Of a DNA stretch of 8,738 bases, positions 7,725 through 8,738 are shown piece by piece (positions within the stretch are counted from its first letter, which is position 1; every line of letters starts with the position of its first letter). Source of the stretch: Lachnospiraceae bacterium (GTDB lineage Bacteria > Bacillota_A > Clostridia > Lachnospirales > Lachnospiraceae). The stretch is taken from positions 1 through 8,738 of the forward strand of contig JAFXWR010000155.1 of the NCBI GenBank assembly GCA_017542725.1. Direction: 5' to 3'. The translations under genes were made by a program, and so were the position numbers. Under the pieces are notes generated by a model. The model did not search any database. It had not been told where the DNA came from and saw nothing but the letters and a program-made list of their open reading frames with translations.

Positions 7725-7749
7725 TAGATTTGAATTGATTAAGATGTAA
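7705..7749 (+). pseudogene. Truncated start of the HEPN partner gene
   Basis: An ATG inside the end of the nucleotidyltransferase gene, in another frame and with AGAGGA (7688-7693) 11 bp upstream, encodes MQKSYTNRFELIKM and then TAA. The pattern ...RFE..K resembles the N-terminus of HI0074-type HEPN proteins (nucleotidyltransferase substrate-binding proteins), which are usually encoded in exactly this overlapping position. The remaining roughly 110 codons are missing: the next bases are AT-rich inverted repeats and a terminator. The identification rests on very few residues plus position. Confidence 0.45.
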
Positions 7750-7776
7750 TTAATAGTTTTTTATAATAACTATTAA
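7750..7776. repeat. AT-rich 9-bp inverted repeat after the HEPN remnant
   Basis: TTAATAGTT (7750-7758) and AACTATTAA (7768-7776) are perfect inverted copies separated by nine bases. The repeat begins directly after the stop of the truncated HEPN frame. It could mark the deletion point or be a weak hairpin before the terminator; its role is unknown. Confidence 0.4.
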
Positions 7777-7791
7777 TAACAGGTTTTGTAT

Positions 7792-7818
7792 AAGAGAGAC
7801 TTAGGTCTCTCTTTTTTT
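7792..7818 (+). terminator. Rho-independent terminator
   Basis: A perfect 9-bp stem AAGAGAGAC / GTCTCTCTT with a TTAG loop is followed directly by a run of seven T (7812-7818). It closes the nucleotidyltransferase transcript, and perhaps read-through from the transketolase-gltX operon. The opposite strand has no T-run of the required type, so it works for + strand transcription. Confidence 0.88.
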
Positions 7819-7857
7819 AGTATTATATAACCAATAATATTGTTGGGAGGTTCTTGT

Positions 7858-8049
7858 ATGAATGACAAAATATTAATGTTTGAAAAGCATCTTAAAGAAG
7901 AAGAGAAATCATGGAATACTATAAACAAATACTTACACGATATTAAAGAATTTTATAATTGGTTAAAATTCGTAGGGGCGAAGCTTTGCGAGCCAGATTG
8001 TGCGAGCGAGTTTCAAGAGCCCCATTTTTACTATTTCGTTAAATTATAA
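7858..8049 (+). pseudogene. Tyrosine recombinase (integrase) N-terminal fragment, interrupted by the GC-rich repeat
   Basis: The ATG at 7858 has GGGAGG (7844-7849) 8 bp upstream, so it is preferred over the TTG at 7840. Codons 1-38 read as the SAM-like core-binding domain of phage-type integrases, with the pattern EKSWNTINKYLHDIKEFYNW (16-35, close to the usual K.S.NTI..Y..D...F..W). At codon 39 the frame enters the palindromic repeat, which is read through as GAKLCEPDCASEFQEP, and it stops soon after. The catalytic domain with its Arg/His/Tyr residues is absent, so this cannot recombine DNA. It is either a deletion remnant or the result of repeat insertion. Confidence 0.7.
7972..8025. repeat. 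GC-rich palindromic repeat, long copy
   Basis: An island of high GC in AT-rich DNA. It is bounded by GGGGC (7975-7979) and GCCCC (8019-8023) as terminal inverted repeats, with imperfect inner arms GAAGCTTTGCGAGC and GCGAGCGAGTTTC. The opening GTAGGGGCGAA is identical to that of the short copy at 4988. It carries no transposase and looks like a MITE or REP-type element. It is open in the frame that continues from the integrase fragment. Confidence 0.65.
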
Positions 8050-8079
8050 TTTCATTGGTAATACTTAATTGTTTATAAT

Positions 8080-8111
8080 TTTGAAATAATGATTATACAA
8101 GTAATTTCAAA
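8080..8111. repeat. 8-bp inverted repeat upstream of the PIN gene, possible operator
   Basis: TTTGAAAT (8080-8087) and ATTTCAAA (8104-8111) are perfect inverted copies 16 bp apart, ending about 20 bp before the -35 of the PIN promoter. Toxin-antitoxin operons are often controlled at such sites, but no DNA-binding antitoxin is present here, so the role is a guess. Confidence 0.22.
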
Positions 8112-8132
8112 CAAAATTCTTAATGATATTTA

Positions 8133-8161
8133 TTGCTAAAAATGGTTGTTTTTTGTATAAT
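8133..8161 (+). promoter_or_regulatory. Promoter of the PIN-domain gene (near-leaderless geometry)
   Basis: TTGCTA (8133-8138), a 17-bp spacer and a perfect TATAAT (8156-8161); a second TATAAT overlaps at 8161-8166. Transcription from the first would begin near 8168, only about 3 bases before the ATG at 8171. No Shine-Dalgarno sequence precedes that ATG. Confidence 0.5.
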
Positions 8162-8170
8162 ATAATCATA

Positions 8171-8630
8171 ATGAGTGAGAGGAAATTTAAAGTTTATTTA
8201 GATACTTCAGTAATAAGTTATCTTAAGCAAGATGACGCACCAGAAAAGACTGGCATTACATTAAATTTGTGGGAAAAGTTTAAGGCTGGGATATATGATG
8301 TTTGCATATCTCAAATCACTATTGATGAAATGAATGAATGTCCAGAGCCAAAACTAACTTTTCTAAAAAACAAATTAAGAGAGATTAAATATACTTGTTT
8401 TAAATTAGATGATGATTGTTTTGAACTTGCTAAAGAAATTATTACTAAAGGAATTTTAAAGCAAAAGCATTGATGACAGTTATCATATAGCAACTGCTGT
8501 TGTTAATAATTGTGATATTATCACATCTTGGAATTTTAAGCATATAGTGAATGTTCAAACAATAAATGGAATTAGAACAATCACACAATTAAAAGGATGT
8601 AAAAGTATCAATATTAATCTAAAGAAATGA
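8171..8630 (+). pseudogene. PIN-domain toxin (VapC-like ribonuclease), frameshifted
   Basis: The protein begins MSERKFKVYLDTSVISYL, a classic PIN start with metal-binding Asp11. A second acidic residue, Glu53, lies in TIDEMNECP. After codon 100 the frame hits TGA (8471-8473), but moving one base on to 8472 recovers the rest of the domain: DDSYHIATAVVNNCDIITSW, then NFKHIVNVQTINGIRT and on to a stop at 8628-8630. The repaired length of about 152 residues is normal for the family. One inserted or two deleted bases near 8471 therefore split it, and the first fragment lacks the later acidic residues and should be inactive. The ATG at 8171 is chosen over an in-frame ATG at 8123 because the PIN fold begins there and the promoter lies between them. 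No antitoxin gene is adjacent. Confidence 0.82.
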
Positions 8631-8638
8631 AACAAGAA

Positions 8639-8722
8639 ATGAAGATATTTATAATTGCTCAAATTAATCTGGTTAAAAATAAAAAAATGGCTTTAATAAT
8701 ATTATTAATGCTTAACATCTGA
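8639..8722 (+). pseudogene. Short membrane-protein start, possible permease remnant
   Basis: An ATG 8 bases after the PIN remnant opens a 27-codon frame, MKIFIIAQINLVKNKKMALI then a short hydrophobic run and TGA. The amphipathic start, basic N-K-K turn and first hydrophobic span resemble the beginning of FtsX/MacB-type ABC transporter permeases. The frame closes before the first span is complete, and no continuation can be followed in the few bases left. There is no strong ribosome binding site. The family is only a suggestion. Confidence 0.2.
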
Positions 8723-8738
8723 TTAATGGAGAAATAAA

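Noticed and set aside
7840..7857. TTG at 7840 as start of the integrase fragment
   Set aside because: GGGAGG at 7844-7849 sits at the right distance for ATG 7858 and would lie inside the gene if TTG 7840 were used.
8123..8170. ATG at 8123 as start of the PIN gene
   Set aside because: The extra 16 residues are unlike a PIN start, no ribosome binding site precedes them, and the best promoter lies inside that stretch, so ATG 8171 is preferred.
8460..8480. Programmed frameshift in the PIN gene
   Set aside because: The CAT-TGA junction does not allow good P-site re-pairing for a +1 shift, the AAAA run would favour the wrong frame, and no stimulatory structure is seen. Mutation or sequence error is simpler.

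Overview
The window is AT-rich DNA with short intergenic gaps and Shine-Dalgarno starts (AAGGTG, GAGGTGA, AAAGGA). It carries a split transketolase and proteins that look most like Bacillota of the class Clostridia. The organism cannot be named from sequence alone. All supported genes are on the + strand. There is no gene-free stretch over 300 bases, and I see no tRNA, rRNA or CRISPR array.

Region 1 (about 1-4190) is a cell-envelope cluster. It opens with the end of a DUF4405-type membrane protein, followed by the start-less, frameshifted remnant of another gene. Next is an exported lipoprotein that joins a serine esterase-type alpha/beta hydrolase to a C-terminal cyclophilin-like domain through an Asn-rich 18-bp repeat linker. 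Two multi-span membrane proteins follow and overlap by ATGA. One resembles the YwaF/TIGR02206 family and the other the Pr6Pr/FAR-17a-AIG1 family. Both keep the Cys/His or Thr/His positions that are catalytic in their distant animal relatives, so a membrane-lipid or acyl-ester role is a reasonable hypothesis, but only an inference.

Region 2 (about 4150-7393) is a housekeeping operon: an extended -10 promoter, the N- and C-terminal halves of transketolase as two genes, and gltX (glutamyl-tRNA synthetase), whose ATG overlaps the preceding stop as TAATG. A small GC-rich hairpin repeat lies between the two transketolase genes.

Region 3 (about 7394-8738) is a graveyard of mobile and toxin-antitoxin genes. 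It holds an intact MNT nucleotidyltransferase whose overlapping HEPN partner is cut to 14 codons, and then a strong Rho-independent terminator. Next come a tyrosine-recombinase N-terminus that runs into a second, longer copy of the GC-rich palindromic repeat, a PIN-domain toxin gene broken by one frameshift, and a 27-codon membrane-protein start that may be a permease remnant. The nucleotidyltransferase and PIN genes both have a good promoter placed so that transcription would begin at or within a few bases of the start codon, with no Shine-Dalgarno sequence, which suggests leaderless mRNAs.
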